Positions 1-9,185 of a stretch of 64,000 nt of DNA are shown here, piece by piece. The stretch covers positions 992,001 to 1,056,000 of the forward strand of contig PS015010.1 in the NCBI GenBank assembly GCA_048213135.1, in the 5' to 3' direction. Source of the stretch: Reclinomonas americana ATCC 50394 (Eukaryota; Jakobida; Jakobea; Jakobida). Position 1 is the stretch's first letter. Each line of letters starts with the position of its first letter. Below the pieces are notes generated by a model. The model had not been told where the DNA came from, did not search any database, and saw only the letters and a program-made list of their open reading frames with translations. A program made the translations under genes and the position numbers.

Positions 1-343
1 TGCTGCGGTTGATCAGCGTGATCACTTCGTTGTGAGCCGCTTTGCCAACGATTGGCTGATCGGTGCCCGGGCCTTTGCGGATGTTGAGGTTGCTGCTTTC
101 CGTAGTCACTTTTACTTTGGTTACGGAAGCGTCAACGGCTACATTCACATTCAGCACCAGGTCGCCGCCCGTGAAATTGGGATCGAGTTTGCCGTAGATG
201 TCCCACAACTGGTCTTTTACAGCACCGGTAGGCGCTGTACCGTCTACGTAAAGCACACCTTCCTGTTCCCTCACCTGGAGGTTGCTGACACCTGCCGCGG
301 TTGCCGCGTCGGTGAGTTCTTTGTATTTATCTGCTACTGCCAT
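1..343 (-). CDS. SH3/BON-like domain protein, C-terminus cut by window edge
   Basis: The gene reads leftward from an ATG at 341-343, preceded by a purine-rich GAGGAGG stretch that resembles a Shine-Dalgarno site, which is rare in this phylum. The first 65 or so residues (start MAVADKYKEL) look like a BON-type alpha/beta fold. From about residue 82 the sequence LNIRKGPGTDQPIVG is the hallmark of a bacterial SH3 (SH3_3) domain, a module that often binds peptidoglycan. No signal peptide is visible in the part present. The gene lies just downstream of a BON lipoprotein on the same strand, so the two probably form an envelope-associated operon. The C-terminus lies outside the window, so total length is unknown. 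Confidence 0.8.
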   Translation of the reverse strand, partial: MAVADKYKELTDAATAAGVSNLQVREQEGVLYVDGTAPTGAVKDQLWDIYGKLDPNFTGGDLVLNVNVAVDASVTKVKVTTESSNLNIRKGPGTDQPIVGKAAHNEVITLINRS

Positions 344-361
344 AATATGTTTCCTCCTCGT

Positions 362-850
362 TTATTTTACGGTTAATTTGTTTTCAATTTTTTTAGGTTT
401 CAGCGAGTTCAGCGCCATCATCAGTTTTGGCAGCGCGTCTTTTTTGATATCGCCCATCAGTGTGATCACGCCTTCTTTTACTTCTGCCTTAACGGTAGAG
501 AAGTCTTTAATAGCGTCGTTCACACCTTTTGTCAGCGGATCATCAGCTGTGATAACAGGAGGCGGAGCTACTACAACAGGAGCAGCCACGGTGCAATTGT
601 TAACTACAGATTTTACGCCTTTAACGTCTTTTACTGCGGCTTCGCACTTCGCTTTGCAGGCATCGTCCTTGCATTCACCGCTAATGGTGGCTGTGCCGTC
701 TTTTACTTCCACTGTGGTACTGGCCATATCAGGGTCAGCTTTCAGTTTGGTTTCAATCGCCGTTTTAATGTCGGCATCTTTTGGTTTACAACCGGTGAAA
801 CCGATCGCCAGGGCAACTGCCAGCGCCAGAGGGATTTTCATAAACTTCAT
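362..850 (-). CDS. BON-domain lipoprotein
   Basis: This is a protein of about 162 residues starting at the ATG at 850; a TTG two codons upstream is less likely. It has a hydrophobic signal sequence ending in a lipobox-like FTGC, so it is probably a lipoprotein facing the periplasm. Two BON-like repeats are visible. The first, about residues 26-85, contains VEVKDGTATISGEC and several extra cysteines. The second, about residues 105-160, contains EVKEGVITLMGDIKK. A Pro/Ala/Val-rich linker separates them. BON domains are thought to contact membranes or ligands in osmotic-stress and secretion proteins. It ends 18 bp before the SH3/BON-like gene on the same strand. Confidence 0.85.
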   Translation of the reverse strand: MKFMKIPLALAVALAIGFTGCKPKDADIKTAIETKLKADPDMASTTVEVKDGTATISGECKDDACKAKCEAAVKDVKGVKSVVNNCTVAAPVVVAPPPVITADDPLTKGVNDAIKDFSTVKAEVKEGVITLMGDIKKDALPKLMMALNSLKPKKIENKLTVK

Positions 851-933
851 TGTCAAAGTTGTTTGAGGTTAATTAAAAAAATTCGGCATAAACCTAAGGG
901 TTTTATAGATATGATACAATGCCGTTAACAATT

Positions 934-1719
934 TTATAAACAACCTAATCTTCCGCCGTCCACGGGCAGGTTAATGCCGTTGATATAAGCGGCGGCGGGG
1001 CTGCACAAAAATGCTACCGCGGCGCCAAACTCTTCGGGCTGCCCCATACGTCCGGCGGGTATTTCAGCAATAAACTCCTGTAATACTTCAGCTTCTGTTT
1101 TGCCGGTTTTTGCGGCTTTGGTGCTTACTACATAATCGGCCCTTACGGTTTTGGTGAAGCCGGGCAACACATTATTAACCGTGATGCCCGAGGGGGCCAG
1201 TTCCGTGGCTAATGTTTTTGCCCAGCTGGCTACCGCCGCCCGGGTGGTATTGCTCACACCCAGCCCTTGAATGGGAACCTTTACGGATGTGGATATGATA
1301 TTGATGATACGGCCGAAACCCGCGGCTTTCATGCCGGGCACCACTGCCTGCACCAGGTTGTGGTTATTGATGAGGTGGTTATTGTAAGCCGAGAGGAATG
1401 CTTCCGGCGTGGCGTCGAGTATGGGCCCGCCCGCCGGTCCGCCGGTATTGTTCACCAGTATATGAACAGTATGGTTATCCGTATACTCATGAATTACTTC
1501 TTTTACCCGGGCGGTATCGTTGAAGTCGGCTACCAGGTAAGTATGTTGCTGGGCGCCTGACAAAGGGAGAGAAGCTACCGCTTTCCGGAGGCTTTCTTCA
1601 TTGCGGGCAAACAGTACCAGGTTACAACCCATGAGGGCCAATTCCACGGCGCTGGCATAACCCAGGCCTTGTGTACTTCCGCAAACGACTGCGGTTTTTC
1701 CGGAGAGATCTAGATTCAT
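934..1719 (-). CDS. Short-chain dehydrogenase/reductase, atypical active site
   Basis: This is a 261-residue Rossmann-fold SDR; the ATG at 1719 fits the usual family N-terminus (MNLDLSGKTAVVCG). The dinucleotide-binding loop reads CGSTQGLG instead of the usual TGxxxGxG, and the NNAG motif appears as NNTGG. After the beta-5 strand the expected Tyr-x-x-x-Lys is absent: the segment reads GVSNTTRAAVASWAK. The family normally uses Tyr-Lys for NAD(P)-dependent hydride transfer, so this branch either uses other residues or has lost the classical chemistry. The end LPVDGG is typical of SDRs. Only 23 bp separate it from the upstream ykgJ-like gene on the same strand, which suggests an operon. Confidence 0.88.
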   Translation of the reverse strand: MNLDLSGKTAVVCGSTQGLGYASAVELALMGCNLVLFARNEESLRKAVASLPLSGAQQHTYLVADFNDTARVKEVIHEYTDNHTVHILVNNTGGPAGGPILDATPEAFLSAYNNHLINNHNLVQAVVPGMKAAGFGRIINIISTSVKVPIQGLGVSNTTRAAVASWAKTLATELAPSGITVNNVLPGFTKTVRADYVVSTKAAKTGKTEAEVLQEFIAEIPAGRMGQPEEFGAAVAFLCSPAAAYINGINLPVDGGRLGCL

Positions 1720-1742
1720 ATGTGTTACTTTTTTATCTGGAA

Positions 1743-2252
1743 TTAATGATGGAACCCGGTTGCCATTTTCAGTTTTTCCACCACGTGAAAAATAATCGGG
1801 CAGGTGCCGTAATACATCATAGTGCCGAAAAGTCTGCCGGTAAACCCGGGCCTGTCGAGGTGCGGGAACTCCCGGCATCCCGAAAAACGATCTTCGTACA
1901 CAGTGCATTTATTGTCGTGAAGAAAAGCGCAGGGAATGCGGTTCATCAGCATGCGTCCGCTCTCACTTTCTTCAATATAGGCGGATTTGAACGCGGTAAG
2001 CGGCATATCCAGCCTTGCGGATAAGTTGTCCGCCTCTTCGGTACTCACATTGATCATGAGCGAACGGCAGCAGTTACCGCATTGCGTACAGTCGATCGCA
2101 GCACTCACTTCTTCATTCAGCTGCATGACCATTTGGTCGATTGCGGTTGCGTCCTGCTGCTTCAGGAACAGGCGGAACTGTTCATTTTGTTCCTGGTTAT
2201 TGTCAGTCAGGCTTTGAATCTGCTGCAGGTCAATATGAATAGGATGACTCAA
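1743..2252 (-). CDS. YkgJ-family cysteine-cluster protein
   Basis: This is a protein of about 169 residues with the YkgJ (CxCxxCC) zinc/iron-chelating cluster: C55-x2-C58-x2-C61-C62, followed by C108, C115, C125 and a late C150 region (IPCAF, KCTVYEDRFSGCREFP, GTCP). The family probably binds a metal or an Fe-S cluster; its biochemical role is not settled. The only sensible start in frame is a TTG at 2252, because the nearby ATG at 2263 is out of frame and hits a stop. The next in-frame ATG (about residue 41) would still keep the cysteine core. It lies just upstream of the SDR gene. Confidence 0.85.
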   Translation of the reverse strand: MSHPIHIDLQQIQSLTDNNQEQNEQFRLFLKQQDATAIDQMVMQLNEEVSAAIDCTQCGNCCRSLMINVSTEEADNLSARLDMPLTAFKSAYIEESESGRMLMNRIPCAFLHDNKCTVYEDRFSGCREFPHLDRPGFTGRLFGTMMYYGTCPIIFHVVEKLKMATGFHH

Positions 2253-2431
2253 ATCAAATACATTAATCGCCTGTAAAGATGATGAATTTCCCGCGCCGGC
2301 GGGTGATTAATTTATCCGAGCAGGATACGCTGATGCTTTAATTTTTTCTTAATGCTTACACCACATTGGGGTAATATCATTGGCTCAATTTTGTCCTGTC
2401 AACCACAGAAAACATTTTAAAACATACAGCC

Positions 2432-2830
2432 ATGAAAAAAATGATCCTCAAAGGCATCTTTGCCTTTAGCCTGCTCACTTTTACCCAACTGGTGAGTTTC
2501 TCTCCTTTATCAGCTTCCGCATCTGCCCAGTCAGACGGCAAGCCTTCCCTGGTTCAGTATGCCGGCAAAGCGGAAGGGTTCCTGCTTTTCGATGTCATTA
2601 TTCCTGCTTCATCCAAAGAACGCACCACGCTCAGCATCAGCAACGAGCATGGGGAAGAACTGTACAGCGAGGTTGTTCACGGTTCACAGTCGGCCCGCCG
2701 CATCAGGATCGAAGCAGCGGATATGAAGCAGGTGCAGTTCCGCATCAGCAGCCGCAGGACATCCTTTTCCAAAACATTTTCCGTAAACACGTCATATGTT
2801 GAAAAAACAGAAGTCGTGGAAGTGAAATAA
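2432..2830 (+). CDS. Small secreted protein of unknown function
   Basis: I do not recognise this 132-residue protein. It starts MKKMILKGIFAFSLLTF, a clear signal peptide, probably cleaved after an Ala-rich stretch near residue 32. The mature part is about 100 residues, rich in Ser, Glu and Arg, with an alternating pattern suggesting beta-strands (FLLFDVIIPAS, TLSISNEHGEELYSEVV, QFRISSRRTSFSKTFSV). It could be a small beta-sandwich exported to the periplasm or cell surface. It stands alone and is followed by a strong intrinsic terminator, so it is probably transcribed by itself. Confidence 0.75.
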   Translation: MKKMILKGIFAFSLLTFTQLVSFSPLSASASAQSDGKPSLVQYAGKAEGFLLFDVIIPASSKERTTLSISNEHGEELYSEVVHGSQSARRIRIEAADMKQVQFRISSRRTSFSKTFSVNTSYVEKTEVVEVK

Positions 2831-2860
2831 TCCTGCTGAACCGTATCCTTATCTGCCCGC

Positions 2861-2890
2861 AAAACCCCTCTGGTAAGGGGTTTTGTCATT
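2861..2890 (+). terminator. Intrinsic terminator after the small secreted protein
   Basis: A 9-bp perfect stem (AAAACCCCT paired with AGGGGTTTT) with a 6-base loop is followed by a T-rich tail. It sits 30 bp after the stop at 2830 and before the parE promoter region. Confidence 0.85.
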
Positions 2891-3100
2891 TTATGGGAGA
2901 TTGTATTCTAATTTCCCGGCCTTCGTATTTCACCAAACTTACTTTCGCACATTTTTGCCTGTGCTGTGGATAAGTCAAAGTGCTAAAAATTGTAGTCATT
3001 CCGCTATATTCGCAACGCTGTAAACGGCAGGTATTCCTGTGATCACTGCTGTTGCGGCATGAGAAACCCCCGGAACGGGTCATGTTCCGCGACAAATGAT

Positions 3101-4993
3101 ATGGCAGAAAAGGAAAAAGTACAAACGGATTATACGGAAGATTCCATAAGGAGCCTCGACTGGCGGGAACACATCCGCCTGCGGCCGGGCATGTATATCG
3201 GCAAACTGGGCGATGGCAGCAGTGCCGATGATGGTATTTATGTGCTGATCAAGGAAGTGATTGATAACTGTATCGATGAACATACGATGGGGTATGGCAA
3301 GCATGTGGATGTAACCATACAGGGCAAAAGCATCACCGTACGCGACTACGGGCGGGGTATTCCGCTTGGTAAGGTGGTGGATGTAGTAAGCAAGATCAAC
3401 ACAGGCGCCAAGTACGACAGCAAAGCCTTCCAGAAAAGTGTGGGCCTGAACGGTGTGGGTACCAAGGCGGTGAATGCCCTGAGCACCTATTTTAAAGTAA
3501 CCGCTTACCGCGATGGAAAGGAGAAAACGGCTGAGTTTGAGAAAGGCGTACTGGTAAAAGAACACAAGGAAATGGCGACCAAAGAGGAGAACGGCACTTT
3601 TGTAACCTTTATTCCCGATGATTCGGTATTCAAGAACTTTCATTTTGTACAGGAGTACCTCGATAACCAGTTCTGGAATTACTGTTACCTGAATGCCGGG
3701 CTGGTGATGAACCTCAATGGCAAAAGGTATGTGAGTAAGAACGGCCTGCTCGATCTGCTGCAGCGCAAGACCAACGAGGATGAGATCCGTTATCCCATCA
3801 TCCACCTGAAAGGAGACGACATAGAAGTAGCCATCACCCACGAGAACGCCTATGGCGAAGAATACTACAGTTTCGTGAATGGCCAGTTTACCACGCAGGG
3901 TGGTACGCACCTTGCTGCTTTTCGCGAAGGCTATGTAAAAACGCTCCGCGAATTTTTCAAGAAAGATTATGACGCTGCTGATATACGGGGCAGCATCTGT
4001 GCCGCCATCAGTGTAAGGGTGCAGGAACCCGTGTTTGAAAGCCAGACCAAAACCAAACTGGGCTCACAGAATGTATATGAAGGCGGACCGAGTATGCGTA
4101 ATTTCATCGGCGACTTCCTTACCCGCGAACTGGATAACTTCCTTCACCGCAATCCCGCTACAGCAGAGGCGCTGAAGAAACGCATCGAACAGAACGAACG
4201 GGAACGCAAGGAACTGGCTGGTATCAAGAAACTGGCGAATGAAAGGGCGAAAAAGGCCAATCTTCATAATAAAAAACTCCGCGATTGTAAATTTCACTAC
4301 AACGACGAAGCCACCGGTAAGGATAAAGACAAGATTGCCGAAAAACAAAAGGAGAGCACCATCTTCATTACCGAGGGTGACAGTGCGAGTGGCAGCATCA
4401 CCAAGGCCCGCAATGTGGAAACGCAGGCGGTATTCAGCCTGAGGGGTAAACCGCTTAACTGTTTCGGTCTTACCAAAAAAGTGGTGTACGAGAACGAGGA
4501 ATTCAACCTGCTGCAGCACGCCCTCAATATTGAGGAAGGGTACGAAGGGCTGCGCTATAACAATATTGTATTTGCTACCGATGCCGATGTGGATGGTATG
4601 CACATCCGCCTGCTGCTGATGACCTTCTTCCTGCAATTCTTCCCCGACCTGGTGAAGAACGGGCACGTTTACATACTGGAAACACCATTGTTCAGGGTGC
4701 GGAATAAACAGGAGACCATTTACTGTTATGATGAAACGGAGAAACAGGCAGCTATGAAAAAGCTCGGCACCCGCCCGGAAGTGACCCGCTTCAAAGGTTT
4801 GGGCGAGATCAGCCCGGATGAATTTGCCCGCTTTATCAGCGATGATATGCGGCTGCAACCCGTGATGATGCTGCCCGATACTCATATCCAGCAACTGCTC
4901 GAATATTATATGGGCAAGAATACCCCGGCCAGGCAGGACTTTATTATCGGCAACCTGCGTGTGGAACTCGACCTGGCGGAAGAAACGGTATAA
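3101..4993 (+). CDS. parE: DNA topoisomerase IV subunit B (ParE)
   Basis: This is a type IIA topoisomerase ATPase subunit of 630 residues. The start at 3101 (MAEKEKVQ) is preferred over an in-frame ATG at 3059 because the upstream 14 residues are low-complexity and untypical. The GHKL ATPase domain shows LRPGMYIG, the EVIDNCIDE nucleotide-binding helix, DYGRGIP and [14 protein letters not shown]. The TOPRIM domain shows EGDSASG at 425 and DADVDG at 494-499, the Mg-binding acidic residues. Together with ParC it forms the A2B2 enzyme that decatenates chromosomes. The parC gene lies about 940 bp downstream, separated by a DUF1835 gene. The pairing with an adjacent parC-like gene is what favours ParE over GyrB. 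Confidence 0.93.
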   Translation: MAEKEKVQTDYTEDSIRSLDWREHIRLRPGMYIGKLGDGSSADDGIYVLIKEVIDNCIDEHTMGYGKHVDVTIQGKSITVRDYGRGIPLGKVVDVVSKINTGAKYDSKAFQKSVGLNGVGTKAVNALSTYFKVTAYRDGKEKTAEFEKGVLVKEHKEMATKEENGTFVTFIPDDSVFKNFHFVQEYLDNQFWNYCYLNAGLVMNLNGKRYVSKNGLLDLLQRKTNEDEIRYPIIHLKGDDIEVAITHENAYGEEYYSFVNGQFTTQGGTHLAAFREGYVKTLREFFKKDYDAADIRGSICAAISVRVQEPVFESQTKTKLGSQNVYEGGPSMRNFIGDFLTRELDNFLHRNPATAEALKKRIEQNERERKELAGIKKLANERAKKANLHNKKLRDCKFHYNDEATGKDKDKIAEKQKESTIFITEGDSASGSITKARNVETQAVFSLRGKPLNCFGLTKKVVYENEEFNLLQHALNIEEGYEGLRYNNIVFATDADVDGMHIRLLLMTFFLQFFPDLVKNGHVYILETPLFRVRNKQETIYCYDETEKQAAMKKLGTRPEVTRFKGLGEISPDEFARFISDDMRLQPVMMLPDTHIQQLLEYYMGKNTPARQDFIIGNLRVELDLAEETV

Positions 4994-5032
4994 CTGCTGG
5001 TACTCATTTTATTTATCAACCCAAACTGATAC

Positions 5033-5845
5033 ATGATACATATAGTTTTTAATGAAGCAGACGTAAAAGTGCTGAATGCCGCCATTGAAATGGATGAAAG
5101 TCTGCAGGGTGAAGTGATACAGATCAAGGATGATTATGCCGTTGGTCCGCTCGACAATCTCTACATAGGCGAAGGTATGGAAGCCCGCAGGCAATGGTGG
5201 CGAGATGTGCTGGAAGGCGGCGATTATGCCGGTAAGGTGGACAGCGGGGATGCAGACGACTACAAAACCATCGCTGAACTGGTAGGCACGCTGCGCCGCA
5301 ATGAAGAGGAAACGGTCTGGATATGGGCCGCCCAGAACGGGCACGACGTATGCGGCTATTACTGGCTGCTGCACTACCTGAAAGAGTTCCAGGGCAGGGT
5401 ATGTATCCTGTACCTGAATAACCTGCCTTTCTTCAATGAAAAAGGCAATATTTTCTATCCCAACTGGCTGAGTGAGATCCCCGCGAAAGAATTCATTAAA
5501 GCGAAAAAATTATCCCGGGAGATCACCCTCAGTGAACTGGAAGTGGACCCGGACGAATGGATACGCATCTGCAATGAGCATAAAGGCGTACGCATACTGG
5601 AGGGAGGTAAAAAACTAATCCAGCACGACTATGATTTTTTTGACGCGGAACTGAAAAAACTCATCACTGCCGACTGGCAAAAAGCGTCCCGCATCATCCA
5701 TCAATTTCTTTCCAAAGCCAAACACACTACCGGCGACGCCTACCTGTTGTGGCGTTTGAAAGTAATGATAGCGCAGGATATGTTTGATGTACAGGGCAAA
5801 GTGGAGGGGATGAAGGACTTTGAGATAAAGACTAAAACCAATTAG
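5033..5845 (+). CDS. DUF1835/DUF3658 protein between parE and parC
   Basis: This 270-residue cytosolic protein has no signal peptide. The N-terminal half begins MIHIVFNEADVKVLNAA and contains DDYAVGPL, the pattern of DUF1835. The C-terminal quarter (about 215-265, with LLWRLKVMIAQ) matches DUF3658, which usually follows it. Function is unknown for both domains. It sits between the two topoisomerase IV genes, 39 bp after parE and 84 bp before parC, all on one strand, so it is probably co-transcribed. This position suggests, but does not prove, a link to chromosome topology or just a conserved gene order. Confidence 0.85.
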   Translation: MIHIVFNEADVKVLNAAIEMDESLQGEVIQIKDDYAVGPLDNLYIGEGMEARRQWWRDVLEGGDYAGKVDSGDADDYKTIAELVGTLRRNEEETVWIWAAQNGHDVCGYYWLLHYLKEFQGRVCILYLNNLPFFNEKGNIFYPNWLSEIPAKEFIKAKKLSREITLSELEVDPDEWIRICNEHKGVRILEGGKKLIQHDYDFFDAELKKLITADWQKASRIIHQFLSKAKHTTGDAYLLWRLKVMIAQDMFDVQGKVEGMKDFEIKTKTN

Positions 5846-5851
5846 GTTCAA

Positions 5852-5925
5852 AAATTACGAATTACGAATTACGAATTTTGCTTGATAAAGCGATCCGTAA
5901 TTCGTAATTCATAATTCGTAATTAT
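5852..5925. repeat. Long inverted repeat made of ATTCGTAATT units
   Basis: Three head-to-tail copies of TTACGAATT (5853-5877) face a mirror array of AATTCGTAATT units (5896-5925). The arms pair over about 25 bp with one mismatch and enclose a loop of about 18 bases. The structure fills the gap between the DUF1835 stop and the parC start and would place a large AT-rich hairpin in the mRNA just before the parC ATG. Single copies of the same word occur in several other intergenic gaps of this window. Confidence 0.9.
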
Positions 5926-5929
5926 TACA

Positions 5930-8449
5930 ATGGCAAAAGCTAAACATACAGAAGACTATCAGCACACCGACTCCGGCATTGGCGGCCAGTATAAAACCTG
6001 GTTCCTCGATTATGCGAGTTATGTAATACTGGAGCGGGCCGTACCCGCCGTGGAAGACGGACTGAAACCCGTGCAGCGCCGTATCCTGCACGCCATGAAG
6101 GAAATGGATGACGGCCGTTTTAATAAAGTGGCCAACATCATCGGGCAGTCCATGCAGTACCACCCGCATGGTGATGCTTCTATTGGCGACGCACTCGTGA
6201 ACATGGGACAGAAAGACCTGCTCATTGAAACGCAGGGTAACTGGGGCGACGTACGCACCGGCGACGAAGCCGCCGCAGCCAGGTATATAGAGGCACGTCT
6301 CAGCAAGTTCGCATTGGAAGTGGCATTCAACAATAAGACCACCGAGTGGGCACTCAGTTATGATGGCCGTAAGAACGAACCCGTAACCCTGCCCATGAAG
6401 TTCCCGCTGTTATTGGCACAGGGTGCCGAAGGTATTGCTGTGGGATTGGCCACTAAAATATTACCGCATAATTTTTGCGAACTCATAGAAGCGTCCATCA
6501 AATACCTGAGGGGAAAGAAATTTGAGATACTGCCCGACTTCCAGACCGGAGGCAGCATGGATGCCAGCAATTACAATGAAGGGAAAAGGGGAGGCAAGAT
6601 AAGGGTAAGAGCGGCTATTGAGGAACAGGATAAAAAAACACTGGTTATCCGCAGTGTGCCTTACGGTGTTACCACCACGCAACTGATGGAGAGCATTGTA
6701 AAAGCCAATGACCAGGGAAAGATCAAGATCAAAAAAGTGACTGATCATACCGCTGCTGATGTGGAGATCATTGTGGAACTGGCAGCCGGCATCTCACCTG
6801 ATATTACCATCGATGCCTTGTATGCTTTTACCGACTGTGAAGTGAGCATTTCTCCCAATGCCTGTGTGATTGTGGAGAACAAGCCACGTTTCCTGGGTGT
6901 GCATGAACTGCTGAAAATATCGGCCGATAATACCAAAGAACTGCTGAAACGCGAACTGGAGATCAAACTCGCCGAACTGCAGGAAAAATGGCACTACACC
7001 TCACTCGAAAAAATATTCTTCGAAGAAAAGATATATAAGGAACTGGAGAAAAAACATGAGACCTGGGATAAAGTGCTGGAGGCCATCGACAAGGCGTTTA
7101 CACCTTTCAAAAAACAACTGAAAAGAGAGATCACCCGGGAAGATATTATTAAACTCACGGAAAAGCCGGTACGTCGTATCTATAAACTGGATATCGACGA
7201 ACTGAACGACCAGATCAAAGCGCTGGAAGCCGAGATCAAACAGGTGAAACACGACCTGGCCAACCTGGTCGACTTTGCCGTGGCGTATTATGAGAACCTG
7301 CTGAAAAAATTTGGTAAAGGAAGGGAACGTAAGACGGAGATCAAACTGTTTGATGTTATCCAGGCCAAAACCGTGGCCATCGCCAATATCAAACTGTATG
7401 TCAATTTCGCCGACGGCTTCATTGGTACCGGCCTGAAAAAGGACGAACTGGTAGCGGAAGTCTCCGATCTGGATGATATCATCGCCTTTACCAAGTCGGG
7501 TGTGATGAAAGTGGTGAAAGTGGCCGATAAAACCTTTATCGGTAAAGACATCCTGCATGTGGCGGTGTTCCAGAAGAATGATGAGCGCACCACCTATAAT
7601 ATGATCTATGTCGATGGGAAGACCGGTGTGAGTTTTGCCAAACGTTTTAATGTAACGGGCATTACCCGCGACAAGGAATATGACCTTACCAAAGGTTCTG
7701 AAAAAAGCAAGGTGCATTACTTCTCCGCCAATCCCAATGGGGAAGCAGAAGTGGTGAAAGTGGTGCTGAGTCCGAATTGCAGCGCACGTAACAAGGAATT
7801 TGATTTTTATTTCGAAGAGATGGAGATCAAGGGAAGGGGCAGTATTGGCAACCAGGTAACCAAGTATCCCATTAAATCGGTGAAGTTCAAGGAAGCCGGT
7901 AATTCAACCCTGGATGCCAAGAAGATGTGGTTCGATAATAAATTCGGTCGTCTCAATACGGAAGAAAAAGGCGACTACCTGGGTAAGTTTGACGCGGAAG
8001 ACCGCCTGCTGGTGATCTACAATGATGGCAATTACGAGATCACCGACCAGGAACTGACCCAGCGTTTTGATACAGAGAAAGTGTTGCTGATAGAGAAATT
8101 CGATGCGCAAAAGATCATCTCCGCTGTTTATTACGATAAAGAAAAAGTACAGTTCAGTGTAAAACGTTTCCGGATTGAGACCACCACGCTGCACAATAAG
8201 TTCTTCTTCATCAAGGAAGGCCCTGAAAATTACCTGGAAGCCGTTACTACCGACGAAGAGCCGGTGCTGGCCATACAAAGCGGCCGCGGTGCACAGGTGC
8301 GGAGCGCTAAAATAAAGATCGCCAAAGTGGTGGAAGTCATGGGCTGGAAAGCGCTTGGCGCCAAACTGACCGACTATACCAAAAGCGTGGAAATGCAGTG
8401 GGAGAAAAAGGAGGATAAGGATAACCCGCAGGGGGCGTTGTTTGAATAA
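5930..8449 (+). CDS. parC: DNA topoisomerase IV subunit A (ParC)
   Basis: This is an 839-residue DNA-cleaving subunit. The breakage-reunion domain shows GLKPVQRRIL, QYHPHGDASIGDAL and AAARYIEARL, with the catalytic Tyr at about residue 119. The position equivalent to E. coli GyrA Ser83 is Ala83 here (HPHGDASIGD), as far as I recall the usual state in Bacteroidota ParC proteins, so it should not be read as an acquired quinolone mutation. A coiled-coil stretch (about 420-445) and a C-terminal beta-pinwheel region follow, ending in a Lys/Glu-rich tail. It works with ParE to separate daughter chromosomes. The start at 5930 lies directly after the long inverted repeat. Confidence 0.93.
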   Translation: MAKAKHTEDYQHTDSGIGGQYKTWFLDYASYVILERAVPAVEDGLKPVQRRILHAMKEMDDGRFNKVANIIGQSMQYHPHGDASIGDALVNMGQKDLLIETQGNWGDVRTGDEAAAARYIEARLSKFALEVAFNNKTTEWALSYDGRKNEPVTLPMKFPLLLAQGAEGIAVGLATKILPHNFCELIEASIKYLRGKKFEILPDFQTGGSMDASNYNEGKRGGKIRVRAAIEEQDKKTLVIRSVPYGVTTTQLMESIVKANDQGKIKIKKVTDHTAADVEIIVELAAGISPDITIDALYAFTDCEVSISPNACVIVENKPRFLGVHELLKISADNTKELLKRELEIKLAELQEKWHYTSLEKIFFEEKIYKELEKKHETWDKVLEAIDKAFTPFKKQLKREITREDIIKLTEKPVRRIYKLDIDELNDQIKALEAEIKQVKHDLANLVDFAVAYYENLLKKFGKGRERKTEIKLFDVIQAKTVAIANIKLYVNFADGFIGTGLKKDELVAEVSDLDDIIAFTKSGVMKVVKVADKTFIGKDILHVAVFQKNDERTTYNMIYVDGKTGVSFAKRFNVTGITRDKEYDLTKGSEKSKVHYFSANPNGEAEVVKVVLSPNCSARNKEFDFYFEEMEIKGRGSIGNQVTKYPIKSVKFKEAGNSTLDAKKMWFDNKFGRLNTEEKGDYLGKFDAEDRLLVIYNDGNYEITDQELTQRFDTEKVLLIEKFDAQKIISAVYYDKEKVQFSVKRFRIETTTLHNKFFFIKEGPENYLEAVTTDEEPVLAIQSGRGAQVRSAKIKIAKVVEVMGWKALGAKLTDYTKSVEMQWEKKEDKDNPQGALFE

Positions 8450-8600
8450 TTTGTGGATGGGCGAATGTGGTAATTTGAAAATTTGACGATGTGCTGATTT
8501 GAAAATTAAGAACTTATCTTTCGCTTCGCATATAGGACATACATACGCATTGCGAAGAGATCCTTCGCTTCGCTCAGGATAAAATTCGTAATTGAAAAGT
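8450..8600. repeat. Intergenic mosaic repeat after parC
   Basis: The region contains two copies of ATTTGAAAAT-type words, GCGAATGTGG- and GATGTGCTGATTTG-like words, a CTTCGC/GCGAAG inverted pair around 8520-8572, and one ATTCGTAATT unit at about 8584. The same words recur in other gaps of the window. It starts just after the parC stop codon. I see no gene in it. Confidence 0.75.
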
Positions 8601-8601
8601 A

Positions 8602-8640
8602 CCGCCCGGGACTGAACATCGCATGAAAAGCCCGGGACGG
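8602..8640 (-). terminator. Terminator-like hairpin for the minus-strand secreted paralogues
   Basis: Read on the minus strand, CCGTCCCGGG pairs with CCCGGGCGG (one bulged base) around a loop of about 20 bases, followed by a short T-rich stretch (TACTTTTC). It lies 24 bp beyond the stop codon of the gene at 8664. The loop is longer than usual, so efficiency is uncertain. Confidence 0.65.
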
Positions 8641-8663
8641 TGACTTATAGGTGTATGGTTGAT

Positions 8664-9140
8664 TTAGTGTTCGAATATCCGCACTGTTCCCTTATACTCT
8701 GAAGGGCCGCCATTGCAGGGGATGGAAGGGTTTACAACGAATATAATGTTGTAGCACTGACCCTGCCAGCATCCATAATAAGATGAGCAATTTTCATTGG
8801 CCCATGCCTGCATCGCATCTATATTGGCTTTCCAGAAATCATTGAAATCGATCCAATCCTGGTCGCAGGGATCATTAATGGAAGACAGGTGTTTTGCCTG
8901 TACCGGGCGCAAACCCGTATACTCATGCGGGGCTGTTAACCTGGCTTGTACCAGTGTACCCTTTTTCAGCACATTGAACAATTCCTCTGAAATATGCAGC
9001 GTGCCTGTTGGCTGCGGAACTGCAATAGAGGATACGGTTAAGGGATGCCTGGCAGAAGTTGCACCTGTACTGATAAAGAACAGTATGGAAGCAGTTATGC
9101 AGAGAACCGCTACGCGTAATACTTTTGTTTTCATTTTCAT
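8664..9140 (-). CDS. Secreted cysteine-containing protein, paralogue of the next gene
   Basis: This is an unrecognised 158-residue protein with an N-terminal signal sequence (MKMKTKVLRVAVLCITASILF). The mature part shares a clear pattern with the neighbouring protein at 9186-9692: PTGxLxxxEExFNxL, APHxY, DPCxQDxIDFxxF, MxxWANxxC, GCWxGxC, VNPxxxC and a final RxFE. Six cysteines occur in the C-terminal half, which suggests disulphide bonds in the periplasm or outside the cell. The two genes are 45 bp apart in the same orientation and look like a tandem duplication. Function unknown; a secreted or surface role is inferred only from the signal sequence. Confidence 0.75.
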   Translation of the reverse strand: MKMKTKVLRVAVLCITASILFFISTGATSARHPLTVSSIAVPQPTGTLHISEELFNVLKKGTLVQARLTAPHEYTGLRPVQAKHLSSINDPCDQDWIDFNDFWKANIDAMQAWANENCSSYYGCWQGQCYNIIFVVNPSIPCNGGPSEYKGTVRIFEH

Positions 9141-9185
9141 ATTTTTTAAGAATTAAAGACGAATCATACGAACCCAACAGCAGGG

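Noticed and set aside
1720-1908. N-terminal extension of the short-chain dehydrogenase
   Set aside because: The extension overlaps the ykgJ-like gene and lacks SDR features; the ATG at 1719 fits the family start.
6157-6195. Quinolone-resistance mutation in parC
   Set aside because: Ala at the Ser83-equivalent position is, as far as I recall, the normal state for topoisomerase IV A subunits of this phylum, not a sign of selection.
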